Shown: piece by piece, positions 9,058 to 17,337 of the stretch
Position numbering within the stretch: position 1 is the stretch's first letter
Layout: each line of letters opens with the position of its first letter
Origin: Lacinutrix sp. MedPE-SW
GTDB taxonomy: Bacteria; Bacteroidota; Bacteroidia; Flavobacteriales; Flavobacteriaceae
Length of the DNA: 64,000 nt
Assembly (NCBI RefSeq): GCF_001874145.1
Contig: NZ_MPCX01000006.1
Span: forward strand, 1-64,000
Direction of reading: 5' to 3'
Position numbers and translations under genes: made by a program
Notes under the pieces: generated by a model
What the model saw: only the letters and a program-made list of their open reading frames with translations
Databases searched by the model: none
What the model was told of the DNA's origin: nothing

Positions 9058-10623
9058 TTATTGTGTTGGTTTTTTATAACCACCTAAATGCTCACAATCT
9101 TTTAGAGCTTGCATGCCATTAAAAGGTACTGGTGTTTTATCGTATTGGTATGTAGTGCTTAATTCTGCAGATAAGTTATGGTCGTCAATATTCATTTCAA
9201 TATCATTCATTTTAAACTGGCATGGATGCTCGTAACCTGCAGCATGAGTGATTTCTAAAAACTCTTTTCTAAAAGATTTAAAATATTGTCCTGCTCGTTC
9301 AGATTTTAATGGTACATCTATACCACGTTGCAACCATTTACTTTGAGTAGCAACACCACTAGGGCATCTATTAGTATGGCATACTTGAGCTTGTATACAA
9401 CCAATACTCATCATGGCTTCTCTAGCAACATTTATAACATCTACACCCATAGAAAAAGCCATTGCTGCTTTACCTGGGAAACCTAATTTACCACTACCAA
9501 TAAATACAACTTGTTTTTCTAATCCTTTTCTTTGAAATAGTTTGTATAAATCTCCAAAGCCATATACCCAAGGTAAACTAACATGATCTGCAAAGCTTGG
9601 TGGAGCTGCTCCGGTTCCACCTTCGCCACCATCTACAGTAATAAAATCTGGACCTTTTCCTGTTTTTACCATTATATCTGTTAGTTCTTCCCATTGCTCT
9701 AATTTTCCAATGGCAGCTTTAATACCTACAGGTAATCCTGTTTCATTGGCTATAGCTTCAATAAAATCTACCATTTCTGGTATTGTACTAAAGGCTTTAT
9801 GTGTTGGCGGTGATAAAACATCTTTGCCAATTTCAACTCCGCGAATTTCTGCAATTTCTTTCGTGATTTTAGCTCCAGGTAAAACGCCTCCTTTACCAGG
9901 TTTAGCTCCTTGAGATAATTTTAACTCTATAGCACGTATAAAAGGATTTTTTTCTACTAATTTTTTCATTTTCTCCATAGAAAAGTTTCCGTCTTCAGAG
10001 CGAACTCCAAAATAACCAGTTCCAAAATGAAAAACAACATCTGCACCATTGCTATGGTAAGGTGATAATCCGCCTTCTCCAGTGTTATGGTAAGCACCTG
10101 CAATTTTACAGCCTTTATTTAAAGAGTCTACTGCTCTTGCAGATAGTGAGCCATAACTCATTGCAGAAACATTAATTATAGATGCAGGCCTGTATGGTCG
10201 TTTTCTGTTATTGTGAGCACCAATAACTTTAGCGCAAGGTAAAAAGTACTTATCTTTAGCATTAATATGATCTTCTTTTATTTTAAAAGGTATCATTGCA
10301 TTGTTTATAAAGATGTGTTGGTGTGCGTAAATATCACGATCTGTACCAAAGCCTTCGTAATTGTTTTCGTTTTTTGATGAGGCATAAACCCAACCGCGCT
10401 CAATTCTATTAAATGGTAATTCTTCTCTATTATTTGCAATAAAATATTGTCTAATCTCTGGCCCTATACTTTCAAACCAATAACGTAAGTGCCCAACAAT
10501 TGGGTAATTATGGCTAATAGTATGTTTTCTTTGAATAATATCTCGAAGCGCAATTATTACTAATACAATTATAATCCACATCCACCAAGTGATGTTTGCA
10601 ATAAAGTTTAAAAAAGTATCCAT
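9058..10623 (-). CDS. Membrane-anchored FMN-binding glutamate synthase-domain protein
   Basis: A 521-aa protein with an N-terminal membrane helix (about residues 8-26) followed by the FMN-binding synthase domain of GltB-type glutamate synthases. Seen motifs include the glycine-rich GEGGLSPYH segment, KPGKGG, the TVDGGEGGTGAAP phosphate-binding stretch and the cysteine cluster C-x5-C-x4-C (C-I-Q-A-Q-V-C-H-T-N-R-C) that binds a [3Fe-4S] cluster in GOGAT. The N-terminal glutamine amidotransferase domain and the C-terminal GXGXG domain are absent, so it is not a complete GOGAT. Family members are annotated as FMN-binding glutamate synthase family proteins. An exact -7 box (TATTTTTG, 10643-10650, minus strand) lies 20 nt upstream of the start. 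Confidence 0.88.
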   Translation of the reverse strand: MDTFLNFIANITWWMWIIIVLVIIALRDIIQRKHTISHNYPIVGHLRYWFESIGPEIRQYFIANNREELPFNRIERGWVYASSKNENNYEGFGTDRDIYAHQHIFINNAMIPFKIKEDHINAKDKYFLPCAKVIGAHNNRKRPYRPASIINVSAMSYGSLSARAVDSLNKGCKIAGAYHNTGEGGLSPYHSNGADVVFHFGTGYFGVRSEDGNFSMEKMKKLVEKNPFIRAIELKLSQGAKPGKGGVLPGAKITKEIAEIRGVEIGKDVLSPPTHKAFSTIPEMVDFIEAIANETGLPVGIKAAIGKLEQWEELTDIMVKTGKGPDFITVDGGEGGTGAAPPSFADHVSLPWVYGFGDLYKLFQRKGLEKQVVFIGSGKLGFPGKAAMAFSMGVDVINVAREAMMSIGCIQAQVCHTNRCPSGVATQSKWLQRGIDVPLKSERAGQYFKSFRKEFLEITHAAGYEHPCQFKMNDIEMNIDDHNLSAELSTTYQYDKTPVPFNGMQALKDCEHLGGYKKPTQ

Positions 10624-10682
10624 GTGTAAGAAAGAATTTTCTCAAAAATAAGAATTAAACCTTTAATAGCTTTAAGAGAAAA

Positions 10683-10721
10683 AAGAAAACCGATATCAAA
10701 AGTTTTGAAGTCGGTTTTCTT
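10683..10721 (-). terminator. Hairpin terminator downstream of the 7TM/LuxR gene
   Basis: The arms AAGAAAACCGA (10683-10693) and TCGGTTTTCTT (10711-10721) pair perfectly, with a second short inverted repeat (CAAAA/TTTTG) inside the loop. On the minus strand the hairpin is followed by a T-rich run. It lies about 120 nt after the stop codon of the minus-strand gene at 10844. The rest of the 10624-10843 gap is AT-rich and shows no gene. Confidence 0.6.
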
Positions 10722-10843
10722 AAATATATATAGATGATTAATAGCATTGTAAATTTAATGCAAATTTCATTTTTTATGCGAAAAAAACGGGTGGTTTTTG
10801 GGTAGGTTACTTGTTGGATGTCTTGGTTTTTGTACGGTTTAAC

Positions 10844-12190
10844 TTATTTGTTAATAATTACAGGAATTTCTTTTCGACTTTTAATATTTAATTTCGTGTA
10901 AATGTTTTTAACATGATATTTTACAGTGTTTTCAGAAATATGCAAAGTCAATGCAATTTCTTTATTTGTTTGTCCTTTAGCAATAAGTTGCATGATTTCT
11001 GTTTCTCTAAAACTTAATAGCGTTTTTCTATTTTTAATTGTTTTTTTTACTGTTTGTTTGTTAACCGTTTTAGATAGTTCATTAATTTCTTTAATATAAT
11101 TTACAATGGCATTTCTAATTTCTTTATTCTCTATTTTTAAAGCTTTTGTTCTATAAACTACAGCATAAGAAAGCACAAGCATTTCTATAATGCCACCAAT
11201 TTTAACTTGGTTTGATGTAATCTCACAAATACTAAAGCCATATAGTTTTGAAACGTAGTAACAAAAACCTAAAACTAAAATAAAGGAATAGGCGAGAAGA
11301 AAGATTTTAGAGAAGTTGTTTCTTTTAAATAGAAATCCTGCTGCGATTATGTAAATTAAACAAACTATAAAGACTAAGGTTTCTAAATAAATAAAATATT
11401 TAAAATTAAAATTTGCTACATAGCAAACCGATAGTATTCCAATTATTATTACTAAAACAAGAGATAAGTATTTAAGTTTAGGATAATAGTTTTCTATTTG
11501 TAAATAAGAAGTTGCAAAAATTAAGGCTGTAACAGAAACTAAAAAGTGATCACTAGTCTCTATAAAATCTATCATTGTTTGTGTAACTCCTAATAAATTT
11601 AATAAACCATCACTTATAAATAAAGCGATAGTAATAGTAAGTAAAAAACAAGAGTAGTATAAAAATGTATAATCTCTAAAGTTTAAAAAATAAAATAGGT
11701 TAATTAATAATATAACTAAGGCAAAGCCATAATAAAATCCTGTAAAAAGAATTTGTTTTTTTTCGTTGTATTGAAAGTTAGTCGTTGTAGAAACTTTAAT
11801 TGGTATGTATGCTTCTTTAGTAATATTTACCTTAATATATACTGTTTCGGGATTTGTAATTTTAAACGTTGTATGGCGCTCAAATTCTTCTGTTTTAATA
11901 GGTAGATTACTTTGGTAAGCAATTGCATTAGTAATATGCGCGTTTTTAAACTGTATATAATTATTTTTAGATTTAAAATCATCAATTTTAAACCAATAAT
12001 TAAAAGTGTTTAAACCATCGTTTATCGTTTTTTTATATGTTTTAAACTCAACATTGTCAATAGTTTCAATGTTTAGATTTTTATCAAAATCTTTATAATA
12101 AGAGATGTTTTGTGCTGTAAGCATATTAAGTGTTACCGAAGTAATACACAAAAAGGCCAACAGAAATAGTTTTTCTGTATTCGAGCTCAA
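10844..12190 (-). CDS. 7TM receptor (7TMR-DISM type) fused to LuxR-type HTH
   Basis: A 448-aa protein. A signal peptide or first helix (about 9-26) is followed by an extracytoplasmic beta-rich domain (about 28-135) of the 7TMR-DISMED2 kind. Seven hydrophobic helices (about 148-345) fit 7TMR-DISM_7TM. A short helical linker leads to a LuxR/GerE-type HTH (about 388-448) with the hallmark string F-R-E-T-E-I-M-Q-L-I-A-K-G and the recognition helix S-E-N-T-V-K-Y-H-V. It therefore looks like a one-component sensor whose DNA-binding domain hangs from the inner membrane. The ligand and targets are unknown; DISMED2 domains are thought to bind carbohydrates. It is divergent from uvrD and has its own promoter match. 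Confidence 0.87.
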   Translation of the reverse strand: MSSNTEKLFLLAFLCITSVTLNMLTAQNISYYKDFDKNLNIETIDNVEFKTYKKTINDGLNTFNYWFKIDDFKSKNNYIQFKNAHITNAIAYQSNLPIKTEEFERHTTFKITNPETVYIKVNITKEAYIPIKVSTTTNFQYNEKKQILFTGFYYGFALVILLINLFYFLNFRDYTFLYYSCFLLTITIALFISDGLLNLLGVTQTMIDFIETSDHFLVSVTALIFATSYLQIENYYPKLKYLSLVLVIIIGILSVCYVANFNFKYFIYLETLVFIVCLIYIIAAGFLFKRNNFSKIFLLAYSFILVLGFCYYVSKLYGFSICEITSNQVKIGGIIEMLVLSYAVVYRTKALKIENKEIRNAIVNYIKEINELSKTVNKQTVKKTIKNRKTLLSFRETEIMQLIAKGQTNKEIALTLHISENTVKYHVKNIYTKLNIKSRKEIPVIINK

Positions 12191-12224
12191 GAATTGGTTT
12201 TTTTAGAAATTAGTAATAGCATTA

Positions 12225-12253
12225 CAAATATATCTAAAAATATGTTAGCCAAA
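12225..12253 (-). promoter_or_regulatory. Putative Bacteroidota-type promoter of the 7TM/LuxR gene
   Basis: On the minus strand, TTTG (12250-12253), a 17-nt spacer and TATATTTG (12225-12232) match the -33/-7 consensus exactly. The box lies 34 nt upstream of the start codon, in the gap shared with the divergent uvrD-like gene. Confidence 0.55.
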
Positions 12254-12343
12254 ATAATTGCTAATTGTTTATAATTATTAATAAAACCAAGAAGTAAACC
12301 GCACAACAATACTTATTTTTATACCCTTAAAAAAGAAAGAGAT

Positions 12344-14683
12344 TTGGAAAAGTATTTAAGCCAATTAAACGAAGCGCAATTAGCGCCAACCATCCAAAAA
12401 GATGGCCCTATGATTGTTATTGCAGGAGCAGGTTCTGGTAAAACGAGAGTATTAACTTATCGTATTGCTTATTTAATGAATCAAGGTGTAGACTCGTTTA
12501 ATATTTTAGCACTAACATTTACTAATAAAGCAGCAAAGGAAATGAAAGGCAGAATTGCCGAAATTGTTGGTGATGGTGAAGCTAAAAATTTATGGATGGG
12601 AACATTTCACTCTGTTTTTGCTAAAATTTTGCGTTTCGAAGGTCACCATTTAGGATTTCCAAGTAATTTTACAATTTACGACACACAAGACTCTCAAAAG
12701 CTTTTAGGTTCTATTATAAAAGAAATGGGACTAGAAAAAGACGTTTATAAAACAAAGCAAGTTTATAGTAGAATTTCTTCATACAAAAACAGTTTAATAA
12801 CTGTAAAAGCATATTTTAAAAACCCAGAGTTAATGGAGGCAGATGCTATGGCACGCAGACCAAGAATGGGAGAAATATATGCAGAATATGTAAACCGTTG
12901 TTTTAAAGCAGGAGCAATGGATTTTGATGATTTATTATTAAGAACTAACGAGTTATTAACGCGTTTTCCAGCTGTTTTAGCAAAATACCAAGATAAGTTT
13001 CGTTACATATTGGTAGATGAGTATCAAGATACAAACCATTCGCAGTATTTAATAGTTAGAGCATTAGCAGATCGTTTTCAAAATATATGTGTGGTTGGTG
13101 ATGATGCCCAAAGTATATACGCATTCCGTGGAGCAAATATTAATAACATATTAAATTTTCAGAAAGATTACGACAATGTAAAACTATACCGTTTAGAGCA
13201 AAATTATAGGTCAACAAAAAATATTGTTGGAGCAGCAAACTCAGTAATAGATCACAACCAAACAAAATTAGATAAAGTTGTTTGGACCGCAAATGATGAT
13301 GGACCAAAAGTAAAAGTAAATCGCTCATTAACAGATGGAGATGAAGGTCGATTTGTAGCAAGTACTATTTGGGAAGAAAAAATGAATAACCAATTGCAAA
13401 ACAGTGATTTTGCAGTTTTATATAGAACCAATGCACAATCTCGTGCAATTGAAGATGCCTTACGTAAAAGAGATATACCATATAGAATTTACGGTGGTCT
13501 TTCATTTTACCAACGTAAAGAGATAAAAGATGTTACGGCTTACCTGCGTTTAGTTTTAAATACATCAGACGAGGAAGCTTTAAAACGTGTTATTAATTAT
13601 CCAGCAAGAGGTATTGGGCAAACAACAATAGATAGGTTAATAGTTGCTGCAAATGCAACCGGTAAAACTATTTTTGAAGTTTTAAAAGAAATAGATTCTA
13701 TACAAATTAATATAAATGGAGGAACACGAAATAAATTAAAAGATTTCGTAACTCTAATTGAAAGCTATCAAGTAATGAACCAAACGGCAAATGCTTTCGA
13801 CCTTGCCGAGCATATTACAAAAAGTAGTGGTTTAATAAGAGAATTTAATAAAGATGGTACTCCAGAAGGTGTTTTAAGACTTGAAAATGTTGAAGAACTC
13901 TTAAACGGTATTAAAGATTTTGTTGAAGGACAAATAGAAGTAGCAGATTCTACAGGTAATTTAGCCGAATTTTTAGAAGATGTTGCACTTGCAACAGATT
14001 TAGACGGTGATAAAGGTGACCCCAATCATGTCGCTTTAATGACAATTCACTTAGCAAAAGGATTAGAATTTAACCATGTATTTATAGTTGGTTTAGAAGA
14101 AGATTTGTTTCCAAGTGCAATGAGTATGAATACGCGTAGCGAACTCGAAGAAGAACGTAGGTTGTTTTATGTGGCTTTAACAAGAGCCGAAAAACAAGCC
14201 TATTTAACCTATGCGCTATCAAGATACCGTTGGGGAAAACTAATAGATTCTGAACCTAGTAGATTTATTGAAGAAATAGATGATAAATTTTTAGATATAA
14301 CAACTCCAATTGAAGAAAGACGAATAAACCCAATGCTTTCTCAAGATATATTTGGAGATGTAGAACCTAATAAAATAAGATTTAAAAAACCTGTACAGCC
14401 AAAATTTAAGAAGAAAACTACAGCCAAAAAAGAACCAGAAAACTTTAAATTAAGTGTTCCAAAAAAGCTTAAAAAAGTAGAAAAGGCTATGGTTGCAGAT
14501 AATACTAACTTATTTGATAGCGAATTAGCAGTAGGAAACATTGTTAGTCATTTACGCTTTGGAAAAGGAGAAGTAATTAAAATAGAAGGAAAAGGAAGCG
14601 ATATTAAAGCTGAAATTAAATTTGATGTTGGCGGAAGCAAAAAACTATTATTACGCTTTGCAAAATTAAATATTATAGGCTAA
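12344..14683 (+). CDS. uvrD: UvrD/PcrA-type superfamily-1 DNA helicase
   Basis: A 779-aa 3'-5' helicase for nucleotide excision and mismatch repair. The start is a TTG codon, which places E-K-Y-L-S-Q-L-N-E-A-Q just before the Q motif as in homologues. Walker A is GAGSGKT near residue 28, motif II is DEYQDT near 226, and motifs IV-VI follow (NYRSTKN, TIHLAKGLEF, VALTRAE). The last 50 residues form a small beta-barrel-like module (VGNIVSHLRFGKG) that corresponds to the C-terminal Tudor-like domain through which PcrA contacts RNA polymerase. Its stop codon directly abuts that of the convergent glycogen-binding gene. Confidence 0.95.
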   Translation: MEKYLSQLNEAQLAPTIQKDGPMIVIAGAGSGKTRVLTYRIAYLMNQGVDSFNILALTFTNKAAKEMKGRIAEIVGDGEAKNLWMGTFHSVFAKILRFEGHHLGFPSNFTIYDTQDSQKLLGSIIKEMGLEKDVYKTKQVYSRISSYKNSLITVKAYFKNPELMEADAMARRPRMGEIYAEYVNRCFKAGAMDFDDLLLRTNELLTRFPAVLAKYQDKFRYILVDEYQDTNHSQYLIVRALADRFQNICVVGDDAQSIYAFRGANINNILNFQKDYDNVKLYRLEQNYRSTKNIVGAANSVIDHNQTKLDKVVWTANDDGPKVKVNRSLTDGDEGRFVASTIWEEKMNNQLQNSDFAVLYRTNAQSRAIEDALRKRDIPYRIYGGLSFYQRKEIKDVTAYLRLVLNTSDEEALKRVINYPARGIGQTTIDRLIVAANATGKTIFEVLKEIDSIQININGGTRNKLKDFVTLIESYQVMNQTANAFDLAEHITKSSGLIREFNKDGTPEGVLRLENVEELLNGIKDFVEGQIEVADSTGNLAEFLEDVALATDLDGDKGDPNHVALMTIHLAKGLEFNHVFIVGLEEDLFPSAMSMNTRSELEEERRLFYVALTRAEKQAYLTYALSRYRWGKLIDSEPSRFIEEIDDKFLDITTPIEERRINPMLSQDIFGDVEPNKIRFKKPVQPKFKKKTTAKKEPENFKLSVPKKLKKVEKAMVADNTNLFDSELAVGNIVSHLRFGKGEVIKIEGKGSDIKAEIKFDVGGSKKLLLRFAKLNIIG

Positions 14684-15652
14684 TTATTTAACCATACAAA
14701 CCGAGTTAATATTACCTTGGTCGTCATATTCTCTAACAGAGTTGTCAGGATCTGTTATCCATTTATTGTCTACAATAAATTTATAATGGTGTTTACCTCC
14801 AGACATAACTAAAGAAAATGTCCAGGTATTATTAACTTTTGTCATTCTATATTTTGTCTCATTCCAATTATTAAAACTTCCTGTAAGTATAACGTTTTTG
14901 GCATCTGGAAAGGCGTTGAGTTTAAAGGTAACTCTTCGTTGCACATTTATGTGTGAGTTGTACTCGCCAAACTCATTAGTAACTTTATCTGGGTTACTTG
15001 GGTCTTCCATCCATTTGCCATCAACAATAAATTTGTATTCGTAATTACCTGGGTCTAATTTTAAAATAATTTCCCAACCATTAGTAATTTTATACATTTT
15101 AAAAATAGATTCGTTCCATCTATTAAAAGTACCAGAAAGTACTACGTTTTTAGCATTTTCATAGCCACGAAGTCTAAATCTAACATTCCCATTTTTATCT
15201 GGATATGCACCTGTATACATTTTAAGATTGTATACATTTAAATGTGTACCATCTTTAGTTGCTTGTATTATATTAGGGTCTTTTTTAGAAGGTTCTGCCC
15301 AAAAATTATTATTGATAACAAACTTAAACTCCCAAGAAAAATCATCGCTAAAATCGGTTAGCTTTTTTCTGAGTTCATAATTCTCATTATCAATTTTTTT
15401 CATGTACCACTTATCTTTCGACCAATTATTAAAGTTTCCAGAGACAACAACATTTTCAATGTCGAAATCTTTAAAATCTTCAGCTATACCAAAGGCATCA
15501 TGAGATACTTTTTTATAATCATTTTTATTAAAAGTAAAAACAACTTCATCGCCTTCTATTTTATAACCTTTCATAGTGTTTTCTTGGGCAAAAGAATGTT
15601 TGCCTATAAAAAATATAAGTATAAAAACTAGGTATGTGTTTATTGTTTTCAA
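14684..15652 (-). CDS. Secreted protein with three glycogen-binding (CBM48/AMPK-beta-like) domains
   Basis: A 322-aa protein with a signal peptide (about 1-22, cleavage near F-A-Q). The mature part is three repeats of an early-set/CBM48 domain at about residues 68-125, 169-222 and 253-304. Each shows V-x-x-S/T-G-x-F-N-x-W, a turn, and Y/F-K-F-I/V-x-(D/N)-x-x-W-x-x-D/E-P. Such domains bind alpha-glucans in AMPK-beta and in branching or isoamylase enzymes, but no catalytic domain is present. It overlaps the upstream aspartic protease gene by 4 nt (15649-15652), so the two are translationally coupled and presumably act together outside the cytoplasm. The physiological ligand is unknown. Confidence 0.85.
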   Translation of the reverse strand: MKTINTYLVFILIFFIGKHSFAQENTMKGYKIEGDEVVFTFNKNDYKKVSHDAFGIAEDFKDFDIENVVVSGNFNNWSKDKWYMKKIDNENYELRKKLTDFSDDFSWEFKFVINNNFWAEPSKKDPNIIQATKDGTHLNVYNLKMYTGAYPDKNGNVRFRLRGYENAKNVVLSGTFNRWNESIFKMYKITNGWEIILKLDPGNYEYKFIVDGKWMEDPSNPDKVTNEFGEYNSHINVQRRVTFKLNAFPDAKNVILTGSFNNWNETKYRMTKVNNTWTFSLVMSGGKHHYKFIVDNKWITDPDNSVREYDDQGNINSVCMVK

Positions 15653-16608
15653 TGTCTTTTAAATGGAAAATTAATAAAATATATTTTCTCTTTTCGATAG
15701 TTTATTATAGTTCTTTTTTGTGCAAAAAAATCATACCCAAAAATACCGTCTAAATCTGTACCAAAAGCAATATTAATTTTATTTAAGTTAGTTAATATGG
15801 TATTCATTGGTCCAAAATAAACAGTTTCACTTAGTTTTACACGGTGCAATTTCCCTGCCAAAACTTCTATTTTTTTATTGCTAACACCTACCAATTGTAA
15901 TCTTTTCTTCGGAATAAAATATTTTAAAACTTTTTTAGATACATTTTTATTAATTTGATTAAACTCTGCAGCGGTATCTAATCCAAATTTTAACTTTTGA
16001 TTATTTATTGTGCAATTTAAAATTATAGTATGGTTTTTTAATTTAAAATTTACACTATCAACTATCTTTTCAAGATATACATTTTCATCTAGTTTATTGC
16101 CATATTTATCTACTTTAGAAAGCGTAATTTGATTTAGATGTAAATCTATAAAAACTTCGTAATCTTTAAGTATACTATAGCCTATTACACCTAAAAGGTT
16201 CATGTTTTTTGTTTTTTCTATATGAGATAAATCTAAAACATCGCAACGTTTATTTTTTATGTTTAAACTTTGTATTGTAAATGCTTTTAAACTACGTTCA
16301 AGCGGTTTATCTATTAAAGAAATAATTCCCGATGTTTCTGATGATTTTTTAGATTGAATGTATTTTGATGGAAAATGAACTTTATTTAATAGCAAAGCTT
16401 CAGATCCTGTATCAATAATAAAATTTCCCTTTTTATTTAGTACTTCGGCTTCAACAACTATAAGGTTGTCTACAAGTTTAAATGGTATTCTAGTTGTATA
16501 TTTGTTTACCATTTCTGCCTTAGAAAAGAGTATAGGGTTACTGTTGTCTGCATTGCTAGTTTGCAAACAAAAAAAGAGTAGTACTATTACAATTATTACT
16601 TTTGGCAC
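15649..16608 (-). CDS. Secreted two-lobed retropepsin-like aspartic protease
   Basis: A 319-aa protein with an N-terminal signal sequence (about 1-20). Two retropepsin-type half-sites occur in one chain. The first is IIDTGSE with D66 and a following G-V-I-G-Y-S-I-L. The second is GLDTAAE with D211 and a following G-I-F-G-Y-D-F-F. Each half ends in a strand such as V-F-I-D or I-I-N before I/K-I-x-L/F. The arrangement suggests an intramolecular pseudodimer like pepsin, built from retroviral-type lobes. DTG has become DTA in the second lobe, which is still found in some active enzymes. It is the first gene of a two-gene operon with the triple CBM48 protein. Confidence 0.8.
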   Translation of the reverse strand: MPKVIIVIVLLFFCLQTSNADNSNPILFSKAEMVNKYTTRIPFKLVDNLIVVEAEVLNKKGNFIIDTGSEALLLNKVHFPSKYIQSKKSSETSGIISLIDKPLERSLKAFTIQSLNIKNKRCDVLDLSHIEKTKNMNLLGVIGYSILKDYEVFIDLHLNQITLSKVDKYGNKLDENVYLEKIVDSVNFKLKNHTIILNCTINNQKLKFGLDTAAEFNQINKNVSKKVLKYFIPKKRLQLVGVSNKKIEVLAGKLHRVKLSETVYFGPMNTILTNLNKINIAFGTDLDGIFGYDFFAQKRTIINYRKEKIYFINFPFKRH

Positions 16609-16716
16609 ATTATAAAGACATTATAAATTTTAAAAAGTTACAGAAAATTAAATTTTTAACTTTATTTTAGATTTAACGAACCAGTTGTAAACAGCATAAA
16701 TTATAGATTTTTACTT

Positions 16717-17337
16717 ATGGCAGATTTTATAAGAATTTACGAAGAAAACCCTAATCCTAAGGAGATAAAAAAGGTTGTAGACGTGTTAAAAAAAGGCGGA
16801 TTGGTTATTTATCCAACAGATACTGTTTATGGTTTAGGCTGTGATATTAATAATACTAAAGCGTTAGAGCGTATAGCCAGAATTAAAGGTGTAAAATTAG
16901 AAAAAGCCAACCTTTCTTTTATATGTGAAGATTTAAGTAATTTAAGTGACTACGTAAAGCAAATAGATACTACTACATTTAAAATATTAAAGCGTGCTTT
17001 GCCTGGACCTTATACATTTATTCTTCCTGGTTCTAAATCTTTGCCTTCGGTTTTTAAAAAGAAAAAAGAAGTTGGTATTCGTATTCCAAACAATAATATA
17101 ACCTTAGAAATAGTAAAAGCTTTAGGTAACCCTTTAGTATCAACATCTATTAGAGATGAAGATGTGGTTTTAGAATATACTACAGATCCAGAGCTTATTT
17201 TAGAAAAATGGGATAACCTAGTAGATTTAGTTATAGATGGTGGTTATGGCGGTAATCAAGGTTCTACAATTATTGACTTATCTAACAACGAGCCAGAAAT
17301 TGTTAGAGAAGGAAAAGGTAGTTTAGAGATTTTTTAA
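16717..17337 (+). CDS. YciO/Sua5/YrdC-family L-threonylcarbamoyladenylate synthase-like protein
   Basis: A 206-aa protein with the YrdC-like fold: G-G-L-V-I-Y-P-T-D-T-V-Y-G-L-G near residue 28, L-P-G-P-Y-T-F-I-L near 90, G-I-R-I-P, and S-T-S-I/S-T-I strings late. Sua5/TsaC proteins make threonylcarbamoyl-AMP for t6A at tRNA position 37. The short length and the K-G-V-K-L-E-K-A-N-L-S-F pattern in place of the usual K-R-P-x-x-x-P-L point to the YciO subgroup, whose role in t6A synthesis is less certain. Its last 4 nt overlap the end of the convergent peroxidase gene. Confidence 0.85.
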   Translation: MADFIRIYEENPNPKEIKKVVDVLKKGGLVIYPTDTVYGLGCDINNTKALERIARIKGVKLEKANLSFICEDLSNLSDYVKQIDTTTFKILKRALPGPYTFILPGSKSLPSVFKKKKEVGIRIPNNNITLEIVKALGNPLVSTSIRDEDVVLEYTTDPELILEKWDNLVDLVIDGGYGGNQGSTIIDLSNNEPEIVREGKGSLEIF

